DNA from: Sporichthyaceae bacterium
Lineage (GTDB): Bacteria > Actinomycetota > Actinomycetes > Sporichthyales > Sporichthyaceae
Reading direction: 5' to 3'
NCBI GenBank assembly: GCA_036269075.1
Contig: DATASX010000080.1
Location: 1-62,150, forward strand
Length of the DNA: 62,150 nt
Positions within the stretch are counted from its first letter, which is position 1. Every line of letters starts with the position of its first letter. The notes beneath the pieces were generated by a model. It was not told the DNA's origin, did not search any database, and was given only the letters and a program-made list of their open reading frames with translations. The position numbers and the translations under genes are program-made. Below, one piece after another: positions 17,118 through 25,981 of this stretch.

Positions 17118-17813
17118 GTGCTCGAACTGCGGGAGTTGTCTGCGGGGTACGGCGCGACCCGGGTACTGCACGACGTGAATCTGGTCGTACCGAGCGGGGC
17201 AGTGGTCGCGCTGCTGGGTGCCAACGGCGCGGGCAAGACCACGTTGCTGCGGGTGGCCGCCGGTCTGCTGGTGCCGGAGTCCGGCCGGATGGTCGTCGAC
17301 GGGGTCGATGTAACCGGGTGGCCGCCGCACCGGGTCGTCGAGCGCGGGGTGTGCCACGTACCCGAGGGGCGTGGGGTGTTCCCGTCGCTGACAGTGCGGG
17401 AGAACTTGGTCGTGCAGGCGAAACGGGGGCAGGAGAAGGCGGCGGTGGCGGCCGCGGCCGCGGCGTTCCCGGTGCTGGGTCGTCGGCTGAACCAGGTCGC
17501 CGGGACGATGTCCGGTGGTGAGCAGCAGATGCTCGCGCTGGCGAAGGCCTACGTGCAGTCGCCCTCGACGGTGCTGCTCGACGAGGTCAGCATGGGCCTG
17601 GCCCCGATCGTCGTCGACGAGATCTTCGAGTTCCTGCGCCGGTTGGCGGCCGACGGCGCCAGCCTGCTGCTGGTCGAGCAGTACGTGACCAAGGCCCTGG
17701 CCATGGCCGACTACGTCTACCTGCTGCAGAAGGGCCGGATCGTGTTCTCCGGTGAGCCCGGTGAGCTGGACGGGGAGGACTTGTTCGCGCGGTACCTGGG
17801 CCACGCCGCCTGA
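17118..17813 (+). CDS. LivF-type ABC transporter ATP-binding protein
   Basis: A 231-aa ATPase with Walker A GANGAGKT (34-41), Q-loop region GRGVFPSLTVRENL, signature MSGGEQQM, Walker B TVLLDEVSMGLAP and switch-His position replaced within LLLVEQYV, which is usual for LivF. It powers the fused LivH-LivM permease, 16 bp upstream. A LivG partner, normally the second ATPase, is not present anywhere in this window. LivF may therefore homodimerise or pair with an ATPase encoded elsewhere. The start is GTG. Confidence 0.92.
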   Translation: MLELRELSAGYGATRVLHDVNLVVPSGAVVALLGANGAGKTTLLRVAAGLLVPESGRMVVDGVDVTGWPPHRVVERGVCHVPEGRGVFPSLTVRENLVVQAKRGQEKAAVAAAAAAFPVLGRRLNQVAGTMSGGEQQMLALAKAYVQSPSTVLLDEVSMGLAPIVVDEIFEFLRRLAADGASLLLVEQYVTKALAMADYVYLLQKGRIVFSGEPGELDGEDLFARYLGHAA

Positions 17814-17842
17814 GATCCCGCGCGACGTGGCACCCTGCAGGG

Positions 17843-18844
17843 GTGACCGCATGCCGTCGACGGGGTTGGGCAGCGGCCTGCGTCCTGATCGCGGTGGCAC
17901 TGCCGACCCCGGCCGGTGCCGCTGTCGCGTCCGACGGCCGGATCGTGTTCGCGAGCGAGGCGAAGTCCGGCTCGGAGATCTGGGCGATGAACCCGGACGG
18001 CTCGGCGCCGGTCCGACTCACCAATGCCCATCCCGACGGACAACCGGCCGTGTCGCCGGACGCGACGCGGATCGCATTCACCAGCCACCGCGAGAGCGTC
18101 GACCAGATCTGGGTGATGAACGCGGACGGCACCGGCCAGCACCGGTTGACCGACGGCACGCTTGCCGACAGCTTCCCGACCTGGTCGCCGGACGGGCGGC
18201 GGATCGTGTTCGCCCGACTGGAGATCGGCCACACCGATCTGTGGATCATGGACGCGGACGGCCGCGGCCAACGCCGGCTGACCCAGAACGACGAGTTCGC
18301 GCCGGACTACCACCCGACGTTCTCCCCGGACGGCCGCCACATCGCCTTCACCAGCATCCGCAACGACGAACGCGGCGAGAACGCCGACATCTGGCGGGTC
18401 GAGGTGGACGGCTCGCACCTGACCCGGCTGACCACGGATCCGGCGTTCGACACCGACCCGAGCTACTCCCCGGACGGTAGCCGGATCGCGTTCAGCAGCA
18501 ACCGCGACGGCACGGCGGCGATCTTCGTGATGAACGCCGACGGCAGCGACCAGCGCCGGGTCACCGACGACGCCGGCTTCGACCACGTCCCGGCGTTCTC
18601 CCCGGACGGGACACGAATTGCATTCGCCGGCGACAGCCGCGGCGGTACCGACGCCATCTGGGTCATCAAGCTGGACGGCTCCGGCCTGACCTGCGTGACA
18701 ACTGACGCAGCGTCAGACAGCTATCCGTCCTGGGCGCGGCGCCACGCCGGGGAAACGACGAACGGGTCGGGGTCCGGCGGCGGGTCACCCGGGCTGCCCG
18801 CACCGGTCGGCTGCTTGATCGCGCTCCCGGGTTCGGCGCCCTGA
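17843..18844 (+). CDS. Exported TolB/PD40 beta-propeller protein
   Basis: A 333-aa secreted protein. The signal peptide (about 1-27) ends in PAGAAVA. At least six PD40 repeats follow, each with the pattern SPDG-x-RIAFTS and W-x-MNADG (for example PTWSPDGRRIVFARL and PSYSPDGSRIAFSSN), making a propeller. The C-terminal tail is Gly/Ser-rich. There is no lipobox or other membrane anchor. It starts 29 bp after livF on the same strand and may be the last gene of that operon. Propellers of this kind bind proteins or glycans; no catalytic residues are seen. The sequence CTGACGCAGCGTCAG lies near its 3' end inside the coding region. Confidence 0.85.
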   Translation: MTACRRRGWAAACVLIAVALPTPAGAAVASDGRIVFASEAKSGSEIWAMNPDGSAPVRLTNAHPDGQPAVSPDATRIAFTSHRESVDQIWVMNADGTGQHRLTDGTLADSFPTWSPDGRRIVFARLEIGHTDLWIMDADGRGQRRLTQNDEFAPDYHPTFSPDGRHIAFTSIRNDERGENADIWRVEVDGSHLTRLTTDPAFDTDPSYSPDGSRIAFSSNRDGTAAIFVMNADGSDQRRVTDDAGFDHVPAFSPDGTRIAFAGDSRGGTDAIWVIKLDGSGLTCVTTDAASDSYPSWARRHAGETTNGSGSGGGSPGLPAPVGCLIALPGSAP

Positions 18845-18854
18845 GCCCGCCGGG

Positions 18855-19244
18855 TCAGGACTCGACGACCTTGATGGCCGGGATGTGCGGGACGCCTTGC
18901 GGCACCCACACGCCGTCCAACGACTTGAACGTGTTGCCGGCGGAGTCGGTCGTGGTCGCGCCGTCCGGCTCGCCCGAACCGGACGAGTCCATCGAGGTCA
19001 GCAGCCACTCGCCGGACACGCACTGGAACCGGTAGGAGGCCAGCGGGATCGAGGATTCGCCGACCGCGCCCTCGTCGTTGCACGGGCCCGCGTCGTCGTT
19101 CGGGCCGGGTGCCTGGGTCGAGGGGATCAGCGCCAGGGTGGAGTCGGAGACCACGGCTGAGGCGAACAGTCCGGTGCCGGCCAGGGCGGTCAGGGCGAAC
19201 GCGGCCAACCGCGTCGCCCTGTGCCCGCGCCCAGCGAACCCCAT
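18855..19244 (-). CDS. Small secreted protein, unknown function
   Basis: A 129-aa protein with a basic N-terminus (GRGHRATR), a hydrophobic signal segment (about 12-32) and an acidic mature region containing two cysteines (GPCNDEG, FQCVSG). These could form a disulfide. No family recognised. It is convergent with the PD40 gene (10-bp gap). There is no clear ribosome-binding site. Confidence 0.6.
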   Translation of the reverse strand: MGFAGRGHRATRLAAFALTALAGTGLFASAVVSDSTLALIPSTQAPGPNDDAGPCNDEGAVGESSIPLASYRFQCVSGEWLLTSMDSSGSGEPDGATTTDSAGNTFKSLDGVWVPQGVPHIPAIKVVES

Positions 19245-19348
19245 GTCGGGTTCGACGGATCGGGGGTGTCGGCGCAGGGGGTTCGAACGGGTGGACCCGG
19301 ATCATCCGAACGGACAATTTTCACCCGCGACCTCAGTTCGGTCTCACC

Positions 19349-20764
19349 TCAGTGGTGCCAGGCACCTCCGGGCGCTCCGCCCGGCGCCGGCGCGACCGGA
19401 TGCGGAGCCGGCGCGGGCGCGGGAGCGGGTTGGGAATGCTGTTGGAACTGCTGCTGGTTCGTGGTGGTCGTCGGCTGGTGGAACTGGTTCGACGGCTGGG
19501 ACGGGTGGAAGTTCTGCCCCGAGTCGAAGTGATTCGGCGTCCCGGACCCGAAGTGGTTCGTCGTGGTCCCGGTCGGGTTCGTCGCCGTCGGGGCGTCCGC
19601 GGACCTGTCGGAGTGCGTGCGGTCGATGCCCGGCTCCGGTCCGGGCCCGGCGTCGTAGGTCGTGCCCGGCGGGTGGAACGTGTGGTCGTCGGGGCCCGTG
19701 CCCGGGGCGCGGGACCGCGGCTGGTTCGGGTCGAAGTACGCGCCGCCATGATGGGCCGGGTCCGGTGCGGTGAACGTGCCGGCCGGCGGGTTCGGCGAGT
19801 TGAACGTGCCGGGCGGGGCCGGGTCCGTCCCCCGCCAGGTGCCCGTGGTCGCGCCGGTGCCGGTCGTACTGCCGTGCACGGTGGTCGGGGTCACCGGGGT
19901 CCCGCGCCACGGCGGGATCCAGGAGCGCGTGGTGCTCGGGTCGGCGGCGTGGTGCCCGGTCATCGGCAGGCCGACCGGGCGGCCGACCCCGAACCGCAGC
20001 CAACTGCTGCCGCTCCACCCCCACCAGATGCCGTCACGGCGGTCCTGGCCCCATTGGTTCCAGTCGGTGCGCACCGTGCTCGGGTGGGTCCAGCAGGGCC
20101 GGTACCACCAGCCGTGGCCGGACCAGTCGCCGTCGGAGTCGAAGTCGTCGGAGACGGCGTTGTCCGAGCGGATCTGCTCGTCGACCGCCTCGGCGGAGTC
20201 CTCGGTCTGCCGCTGCGCAGAGTCGTCGATCGCCTGCTGGGACTGCTGCATCTGCTCGAGGGAGGTCTGGTCCGGGTCGCTCGTGTCGGTCGGCACGGTG
20301 ACCTGCTCCGGGGCCAGTTCGTCGAAGGCCTCGAGCACCGACGCCTGCAGCTCCTGGGTGACCCCGGGGCACTGGTTGAGGCTGGACAGCAGCAGCAGCA
20401 CCTCGTGCCGCTGGTCGCTGTTGAGTTGGTCGACGTCCGCGCCGTAGACGCTCTGCACCGCCGGCGCGACCTGTTGGGTGGCCGCCAGTCGTTGGTAGAA
20501 GTTCCGGCCGCGGTCCAGCACCGGGTCGCCGGCGTCGACCCGCGGGGTCAGCTGCGCCATCCCGCACTCGACGAGGACCGAGTCGCTGGTGGCCGCGGTG
20601 TCGGCGGCCGGCTCGACGTCGGTGACCGCCTGCGCCATCGGGCGCGGTTCGCTCGCGTCGACAGCTGCCGGCGTACCCCCGCCGCAGGCCGTCAGCGCGG
20701 CCACGGCCGCGCCGACGAGCATCGCCGTGGAAAGAGACCGGCGGACGGCTCGGCGTTGGCTCAT
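19349..20764 (-). CDS. Large lipoprotein with Trp-rich segment and His/Pro/Thr/Gln-rich tail
   Basis: A 471-aa lipoprotein with lipobox ALTAC, and AGGAG 6 nt before the ATG. The region about 60-190 is helical and folded-looking (VLECGMAQLTPRVDAG-like start; many Gln/Asp). A compositionally odd Trp-rich block (about 205-255: HGWWYRPCWTH, NQWGQD, IWWGWSGSSW) follows, then 200 residues of Pro/Thr/Asn/His/Gln low complexity. No known domain. Probably a wall-associated or matrix protein. It is divergent from the LolA-like gene across a 285-bp gap. Confidence 0.7.
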   Translation of the reverse strand: MSQRRAVRRSLSTAMLVGAAVAALTACGGGTPAAVDASEPRPMAQAVTDVEPAADTAATSDSVLVECGMAQLTPRVDAGDPVLDRGRNFYQRLAATQQVAPAVQSVYGADVDQLNSDQRHEVLLLLSSLNQCPGVTQELQASVLEAFDELAPEQVTVPTDTSDPDQTSLEQMQQSQQAIDDSAQRQTEDSAEAVDEQIRSDNAVSDDFDSDGDWSGHGWWYRPCWTHPSTVRTDWNQWGQDRRDGIWWGWSGSSWLRFGVGRPVGLPMTGHHAADPSTTRSWIPPWRGTPVTPTTVHGSTTGTGATTGTWRGTDPAPPGTFNSPNPPAGTFTAPDPAHHGGAYFDPNQPRSRAPGTGPDDHTFHPPGTTYDAGPGPEPGIDRTHSDRSADAPTATNPTGTTTNHFGSGTPNHFDSGQNFHPSQPSNQFHQPTTTTNQQQFQQHSQPAPAPAPAPHPVAPAPGGAPGGAWHH

Positions 20765-21049
20765 GTCGTGCTCCTGACTGCGGTCGGTTCATGGGCAGAA
20801 CTGCCCGACCGTCCGGTTGGTAAGGCTAGTCCACACCCCGGTGCGGAAGATAGAGACGATCAGATAGGTAAGAAAGGATCAAAACGGCGAAATGTCCCCG
20901 GACCGGACGTCGGCGAGCAATTCGAAGCACCTACCGCAGCCGACGGCGAAGCATGCCCGGTTTGGTTCCTTGGAGTAGCCACGGGCCCATGTCGCTCACA
21001 TCCACCGTGAGTCATGCTGGCAGAGCAACCGTTGCGGAGGTGTTGGCGA

Positions 21050-22168
21050 ATGAGGCCTGTCAATCGTTGGATGGTGCCCGGGGCTGTCGCGGTGGTGATC
21101 CTGGCCGCTGCCACCGTCCCGCACGCGTTCGCCTCGACCCCGGACCCGAGCCTGCCGACCGTCACCGCCGCGGACCTGATCGCCGGGGTGCGCACGGCCT
21201 CGGTCGGTGCGCTGTCCGGGACGCTGCAACTCAACTCGGCCCTGGGCCTGCCGTCCTTGCCCGACCGGCTGGCCGGCGCGACCTCCGGCGGCGCGGCGCT
21301 GCTGACCGGGACGCATACGATGAAGCTCTGGGTCGACGGCCCGGACCGTCAACGCCTGGCGCTGCTCGACGACATGGCCGAGACCGACCTGGTCCACAGC
21401 GGCACCGACCTGTGGACCTACGACAGCTCGACGAACACCGCGACCCACCGGGTGCTGCCGGCGCCGGACGGGTCAGGCGATGGCGGCTCGGCCCCGGCCG
21501 ACCTCACCCCGCAGGCGGCGGCCGCGCGGCTGCTCTCGAATCTCGACCCGACGACCGCGGTGGCCGTCGCCGGCACCGGGCGGGTCGCCGGGCGGCCGAC
21601 CTACCGGCTCACGCTGACCCCGCGGACCACCGACACGTTGATCCGCAGCGTCCGGATCGACGTCGACGCGGCCGACCACATCCCGCTGCGGGTCCAGGTC
21701 TTCGGGGCCGGTTCGGCGCCGGCGTGGAGCCTCGGCTTCACTTACGTCAGCCTCACCACCCCGGCCGCCGCGGAGTTCCGGTTCACCGCGCCGCCGGGCG
21801 CCACCGTCACGCAGAGCACGGGGCGCGGGGGCAGTGGCGATACCACCGACCCGGCCTCCGGAGGGTCCTCGGGTGACTCCTCGACCGACGGCGCCGCGGA
21901 TTCCTCGGCCAAGCCGCAGACCATCGGCTCGGGCTGGGGCACCGTGGTCGAGTTCCCGTCGAGCGACCTTAACCCGGGCACCACGCCGGGCGGCGCGCCC
22001 GGTTCGCGGCACACCTCGATGCTCGGTTGGTTGGACAGCGCGGCGACCGTCGTCCCCGAGGGGCGGCTGCTCACCACGGACCTGTTCAGTCTGCTGATCA
22101 CGCCGGACGGTCGGGCATTCGTCGGCGCCGTGCCGCCCGCCGTGGTGCGGTCCGCGGCGGCGAAGTGA
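21050..22168 (+). CDS. LolA-like (outer-membrane-lipoprotein-carrier fold) exported protein
   Basis: A 372-aa exported protein. The signal peptide (about 1-29) ends in PHAFAS. The next ~240 residues have the half-barrel pattern of LolA/RseB-like proteins: LWVDGPDRQRLALLDDMAETDLVHSG, DLWTYDSSTNTATHR, PTYRLTLTPR and IRIDVDAADHIPLRVQVF. Actinobacteria lack Lol trafficking, so the fold likely binds lipid or lipoprotein for the adjacent ABC exporter or senses envelope stress. The ATG at 21050 is chosen because GGAGG lies upstream. The two ABC genes follow on the same strand. Confidence 0.78.
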   Translation: MRPVNRWMVPGAVAVVILAAATVPHAFASTPDPSLPTVTAADLIAGVRTASVGALSGTLQLNSALGLPSLPDRLAGATSGGAALLTGTHTMKLWVDGPDRQRLALLDDMAETDLVHSGTDLWTYDSSTNTATHRVLPAPDGSGDGGSAPADLTPQAAAARLLSNLDPTTAVAVAGTGRVAGRPTYRLTLTPRTTDTLIRSVRIDVDAADHIPLRVQVFGAGSAPAWSLGFTYVSLTTPAAAEFRFTAPPGATVTQSTGRGGSGDTTDPASGGSSGDSSTDGAADSSAKPQTIGSGWGTVVEFPSSDLNPGTTPGGAPGSRHTSMLGWLDSAATVVPEGRLLTTDLFSLLITPDGRAFVGAVPPAVVRSAAAK

Positions 22169-22205
22169 CGGCCGGGAAGCGACGAGCGTCCGGGGGGACG
22201 AAGCG

Positions 22206-23189
22206 ATGAGTTCGGTGATCCTGGAAACGGCGGCCCGGGTACGACCGGGGGAGCCCGGTGTCCGCTGGGCGATCCGCACCGAGGGCCTGACCAAGCGGTT
22301 CGGCAAGCAGATCGCCGTGAACGACATCGACCTGCGGGTCCCGGCCGGCGCGGTGTACGGCTTCCTCGGCCCGAACGGATCCGGCAAGACCACGACGATC
22401 CGGATGCTGCTCGGGCTGGTCACCCCGACCGCCGGGACCGTGGACCTGCTCGGGCGGCGGATGCCGCGCGGGGGAGCGAGCGCGTTGGCCCGGGTCGGGT
22501 CGCTGGTCGAGGGCCCGGCCTTCCACCCGTACCTGTCCGGGCTGGCGAACCTGCGTCGGCTGGACGCCTGCGACGCGACCGCCGACCCGCGCACCCGCGA
22601 CGAGCGGATCACCGCCGCGCTGGAGCGGGTCGGGCTGCGGGCGGCCGAACGCAAGCGCTACCGGCAGTACTCGTTGGGCATGAAGCAGCGGCTCGGGATC
22701 GCGGCCGCGCTGTTGGCCCCGCGCGACCTGCTGGTGCTCGACGAGCCGACCAACGGGCTGGACCCGCAGGGCACCCGGGAGATCCGGCAGTTGGTCCGCG
22801 CGGTGGCCGCGGACGGGATGACCGTGCTGATCTCCAGCCACCTGCTCACCGAGATCGAGCAGGTGGCCACCCACGTCGGGATCATGAGCGCCGGTCGACT
22901 GCTGCGGCAGGGCACGTTGGCCGAGGTGTTGGGCGGCGCGGACCGCGCGGTCACCGTCACCACAACCGATGCGTCCGGCACGGCCGCGGCGCTGCTCCGC
23001 CTCGGGGTGCGCGAGGTGCGCACCGAGGAGGGCGTCGTCCACGGCGTGCTGCCGGAGAACGTCGCCGAGGAGGTCGCGCCGGCTCTGGTGATGAGCGGGG
23101 TGCCGTTCACCGGGCTGCAGATCGCCCGGCCCCGCCTCGAGGACTTCTTCGTCGGCCTGACCGGGGAGGGCTTCGATGTCGCAGGTTGA
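22206..23189 (+). CDS. ABC exporter ATP-binding protein
   Basis: A 327-aa ATPase with Walker A GPNGSGKT (55-62), signature YSLGMKQRL, Walker B DLLVLDEPTNGLDP and an H-loop in LISSHLL. The family (CcmA/DrrA/BcrA-like) exports drugs, lipids or peptides with an ABC-2 permease. The C-terminal ~90 residues form the accessory domain usual for this group. Its end overlaps the permease start by 14 bp, and it lies 37 bp after the LolA-like gene. These three are probably one operon. Confidence 0.92.
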   Translation: MSSVILETAARVRPGEPGVRWAIRTEGLTKRFGKQIAVNDIDLRVPAGAVYGFLGPNGSGKTTTIRMLLGLVTPTAGTVDLLGRRMPRGGASALARVGSLVEGPAFHPYLSGLANLRRLDACDATADPRTRDERITAALERVGLRAAERKRYRQYSLGMKQRLGIAAALLAPRDLLVLDEPTNGLDPQGTREIRQLVRAVAADGMTVLISSHLLTEIEQVATHVGIMSAGRLLRQGTLAEVLGGADRAVTVTTTDASGTAAALLRLGVREVRTEEGVVHGVLPENVAEEVAPALVMSGVPFTGLQIARPRLEDFFVGLTGEGFDVAG

Positions 23190-24045
23190 GCTGACCGCGC
23201 GCGCGTTCCTGACCGTGCGCCGACAGCGCGGGGCGATGCGCCGACTGGTTCTCAGCGAGATCGGCATGGTTTTCCGGCGCCGCCGCAACCTGGCGTTGCT
23301 GGCGCTGCTTGCGGCGGCACCGTTGGCGATCGGCCTCGCGGTCCGGCTCAACCACCACGACCGCCGCGGCGGCGGGCCGGACTTCATGAACCAGGTCACC
23401 GAGAACGGGGTGTTCCTGGTCTTCACCGCGCTGACGATCACGTTGCCGTTGCTGCTGCCGCTGCTGGTCGGGGTGGTGGCCGGCGACTCGATCGCCGGGG
23501 AGGCCGGCAGCGGAACGTTGCGGTACCTGCTCACGGTCCCGGTCAGCCGGACCCGGCTGCTGATCGCCAAGGCCGTCGGCGTACTGGCCTACACGGCGGT
23601 GGCGGTCTCGATCGTCGCTGTTGTCGGTCTGGTCGCCGGCGGCGCGTTCTTCGGGCTGCACCCGGTGACCCTGCTGTCCGGCGACACGATCCCGCTGCAC
23701 GAAGGCCTGCTGCGGGTCGTCGAGGTCACCGGGTACGTGATCCTGACGCTGACCGGCTTCCTGGCCGTCGGCCTGTTCATCTCGACGCTGACCGAGGTGC
23801 CGATTGCCGCGATGGCCGCGACGGTGGGCGCCGCGGTCGTCTCCGCGGTGCTCGACCAGATCCCGCAACTTGGCTCACTGCGCGACTTCCTGTTCACGCA
23901 CTACTGGACGGGGTTCGGCGAGATCCTGCGGGCGCAGGTCGACTGGCACACCCTCGGCTCGTGGCTGTGGCTGCAGGTCGGCTACGTCGCCCTGTTCGGC
24001 ACCGCGGCCTGGGCCCGGCTCGGCGGGGCGGACATCACCAGTTGA
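23176..24045 (+). CDS. ABC-2 type exporter permease
   Basis: A 289-aa membrane protein with about six TM segments. It has the ABC-2 hallmark region DSIAGEAGSGTLRYLLTVPVSRTRLLIAKAVG between TM2 and TM3. It pairs with the ATPase encoded immediately upstream (14-bp overlap). The large loop after the first TM and the final WLQVGYVALFGTAAWARL segment are typical. Substrate unknown. Confidence 0.88.
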   Translation: MSQVELTARAFLTVRRQRGAMRRLVLSEIGMVFRRRRNLALLALLAAAPLAIGLAVRLNHHDRRGGGPDFMNQVTENGVFLVFTALTITLPLLLPLLVGVVAGDSIAGEAGSGTLRYLLTVPVSRTRLLIAKAVGVLAYTAVAVSIVAVVGLVAGGAFFGLHPVTLLSGDTIPLHEGLLRVVEVTGYVILTLTGFLAVGLFISTLTEVPIAAMAATVGAAVVSAVLDQIPQLGSLRDFLFTHYWTGFGEILRAQVDWHTLGSWLWLQVGYVALFGTAAWARLGGADITS

Positions 24046-24147
24046 CCCGGAAAGCCCCACGCGCCATGAGAAGTGGGTGAGGGGATCGCAACACGGCGGC
24101 TCGGCGAACCGGGCGGCCGCACCGTTCGTCTATCTTGAAGAGCCGGC

Positions 24148-24969
24148 ATGAGGCGTCGACGGGAGCCCGGGATGCTCGATGGGCAGGTGAGGGGTTCAAC
24201 CGATCGGGTCCTGGTGATCGTGCCCACGTACGACGAGGCCGAGAACCTGGCCCGGCTGGTGACACGCGTCTTCGCCGTGCTGCCCGAAGTCCACGTGCTC
24301 GTGGTCGACGACGGCTCGCCGGACGGCACGGGCGAGATCGCCGACGGCCTGGCCGCCGGCGACCCGCGGGTCCACGTCATGCACCGCGAGAGCAAGTCCG
24401 GGCTCGGCGCCGCCTACCTGGCCGGCTTCGCCTGGGGCATGGACCGCGTCTACGACGTCCTCGTCGAGATGGACGCCGACGGCTCGCACCGCCCGGAGGA
24501 CCTGCCCGCGCTGTTGGCCGGGCTGTCCGATGCCGACCTGGTCCTGGGCTCGCGCTGGGTGCCCGGCGGGGCCGTCGTGAACTGGCCGAAGCACCGCAAG
24601 CTGATCTCCCGCGCCGGCACGACCTACGCGCGGATCGCACTGGGCGTCGAACTGCGCGACGTGACCGGCGGGTTCCGGGCGTTCCGGCGCGCCACGCTGG
24701 AGGACCTCGACCTGCTCGACGTCCACAGCCAGGGCTACTGCTTCCAGATCGACCTGGCCTGGCGCGCGGTCTCCCGTGGCTGCAAGGTCGTCGAGGTGCC
24801 GATCACGTTCGTCGAGCGCGAGCTGGGCGTGAGCAAGATGAGCGGCGCGATCGTCCTCGAGGCGATCTGGCGGGTCACCGTGTGGGGCGTGGCCAAACGG
24901 TTCGGCAACCTGCGCGGCGGTACCCGCCACGGTGTCGTTCCGGTTCGGGCTGCGGACCGCACACGCTGA
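24148..24969 (+). CDS. Polyprenol monophosphomannose synthase (Ppm1/DPM1-like GT2)
   Basis: A 273-aa GT2 enzyme that should transfer mannose from GDP-mannose to polyprenyl phosphate on the cytoplasmic face. This provides the donor for the GT-C transferases nearby. The sequence shows [29 protein letters not shown], the metal-binding EMDADGSH (Asp109/Asp111), [11 protein letters not shown] and [11 protein letters not shown], all typical of the DPM1 group. The C-terminus lacks TM segments, as in soluble Ppm synthases, and the Lnt-like domain fused in mycobacteria is absent. The start may instead be Met9 or GTG at residue 15. Confidence 0.9.
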   Translation: MRRRREPGMLDGQVRGSTDRVLVIVPTYDEAENLARLVTRVFAVLPEVHVLVVDDGSPDGTGEIADGLAAGDPRVHVMHRESKSGLGAAYLAGFAWGMDRVYDVLVEMDADGSHRPEDLPALLAGLSDADLVLGSRWVPGGAVVNWPKHRKLISRAGTTYARIALGVELRDVTGGFRAFRRATLEDLDLLDVHSQGYCFQIDLAWRAVSRGCKVVEVPITFVERELGVSKMSGAIVLEAIWRVTVWGVAKRFGNLRGGTRHGVVPVRAADRTR

Positions 24970-25144
24970 GCGGGTATTTCTCACCCATCCCGAGCGCGGT
25001 GGCCCAAATCATGGCCGACCCGACACCAAGTTGCGTTCTTGGTCACCGCGAATGTGGGACCAATCGGGAGTTCGGTTTAATCTCGTCGAGTCCGCCTGGC
25101 CGGGACGACGACCCGTTGTTCGCGTTCGGAGGAGGTGCCCCGCC

Positions 25145-25972
25145 TTGGCGCAAGCTGGTTCGGTGGCACTGCAGCGAGGGCGCACGCTGGTCCTGAACCG
25201 CTACGGCCGCGAGTTGGGCGCGCTGGCCGTGCTCTGTGCCGTCTACAAGGGCGGCCGGATGCTGCGGTCGGGCGACACCGCGTCGGCGTACCGCAACGCG
25301 CATCGCGTCTGGGACCTCGAGCGCTGGCTGCACCTGCCCAACGAGCTGTCGGAGCAGCACGCGTTGCTGACCAGCCACGCGCTGATCCGGTTCGCCAACA
25401 CCTACTACGCGTTCGTGCACTTCCCGGCGACCGGGGCGTTCCTGCTGTGGGCGTTCCTGCGGCGACCGCAGCAGTACCCGCCCATCCGCCGGGTGATGGT
25501 GTTCGCGACCGGCCTGGGCCTGCTCATCGAACTGTTCTTCCCGCTCGCGCCACCCCGGATGCTCGACGGCTATGGGTTCATCGACACCGGCGCGAAGTAC
25601 GGACCCACCGTCTACAGCACGGATTCCGCGCACGCCCAACTGATCAACCAGTTCGGGGCGATGCCGAGCCTGCACGTGACCTGGGCAGTGATGGTCGCCG
25701 CCGGCGTGATCGCGACCTGCCGCGGCAAGTGGCGCTGGCTGGTGCTGCTGCACCCGACGATCACCGCGATCGTGGTGGTCGGCACCGCCAACCACTACTG
25801 GCTCGACGGGATCGTCTCGTGCCTGATCCTGCTGCTGGTCAGCTTCGTCCTGCTGCGGCTGCCGCCGACCAACTTCCGGCGCGTCATGGGGCTGTTCAGA
25901 CGTTCTTCGCAACCGCCGGCAACACTCGACGCCGAGCCCGTGGGAACCGGCTCGACCAGCCGCGAAAGGTAG
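25145..25972 (+). CDS. PAP2/inositolphosphotransferase-like membrane protein
   Basis: About 275 aa with roughly six TM segments. The core LINQFGAMPSLHVTWAVMV and GTANHYWLDGIVS matches the PAP2-like AUR1/Ipt1 group (PSLH and H-x3-D). This group transfers or hydrolyses phosphoinositol or related phosphoryl groups on lipids. I chose the TTG at 25145 because GGAGGAGG lies 9 nt upstream. GTG at 25163 is the alternative; longer frames are poor Arg/Pro-rich sequence. It lies between Ppm1-like and acyltransferase genes, consistent with lipoglycan or phosphoinositide lipid synthesis. Confidence 0.82.
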   Translation: MAQAGSVALQRGRTLVLNRYGRELGALAVLCAVYKGGRMLRSGDTASAYRNAHRVWDLERWLHLPNELSEQHALLTSHALIRFANTYYAFVHFPATGAFLLWAFLRRPQQYPPIRRVMVFATGLGLLIELFFPLAPPRMLDGYGFIDTGAKYGPTVYSTDSAHAQLINQFGAMPSLHVTWAVMVAAGVIATCRGKWRWLVLLHPTITAIVVVGTANHYWLDGIVSCLILLLVSFVLLRLPPTNFRRVMGLFRRSSQPPATLDAEPVGTGSTSRER

Positions 25973-25981
25973 CATCGAGCG

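Noticed and set aside
18702-18716. CTGACGCAGCGTCAG as a terminator
   Set aside because: It lies inside the coding end of the PD40 gene, so it is more likely chance; kept only as a note under the 60661 finding.
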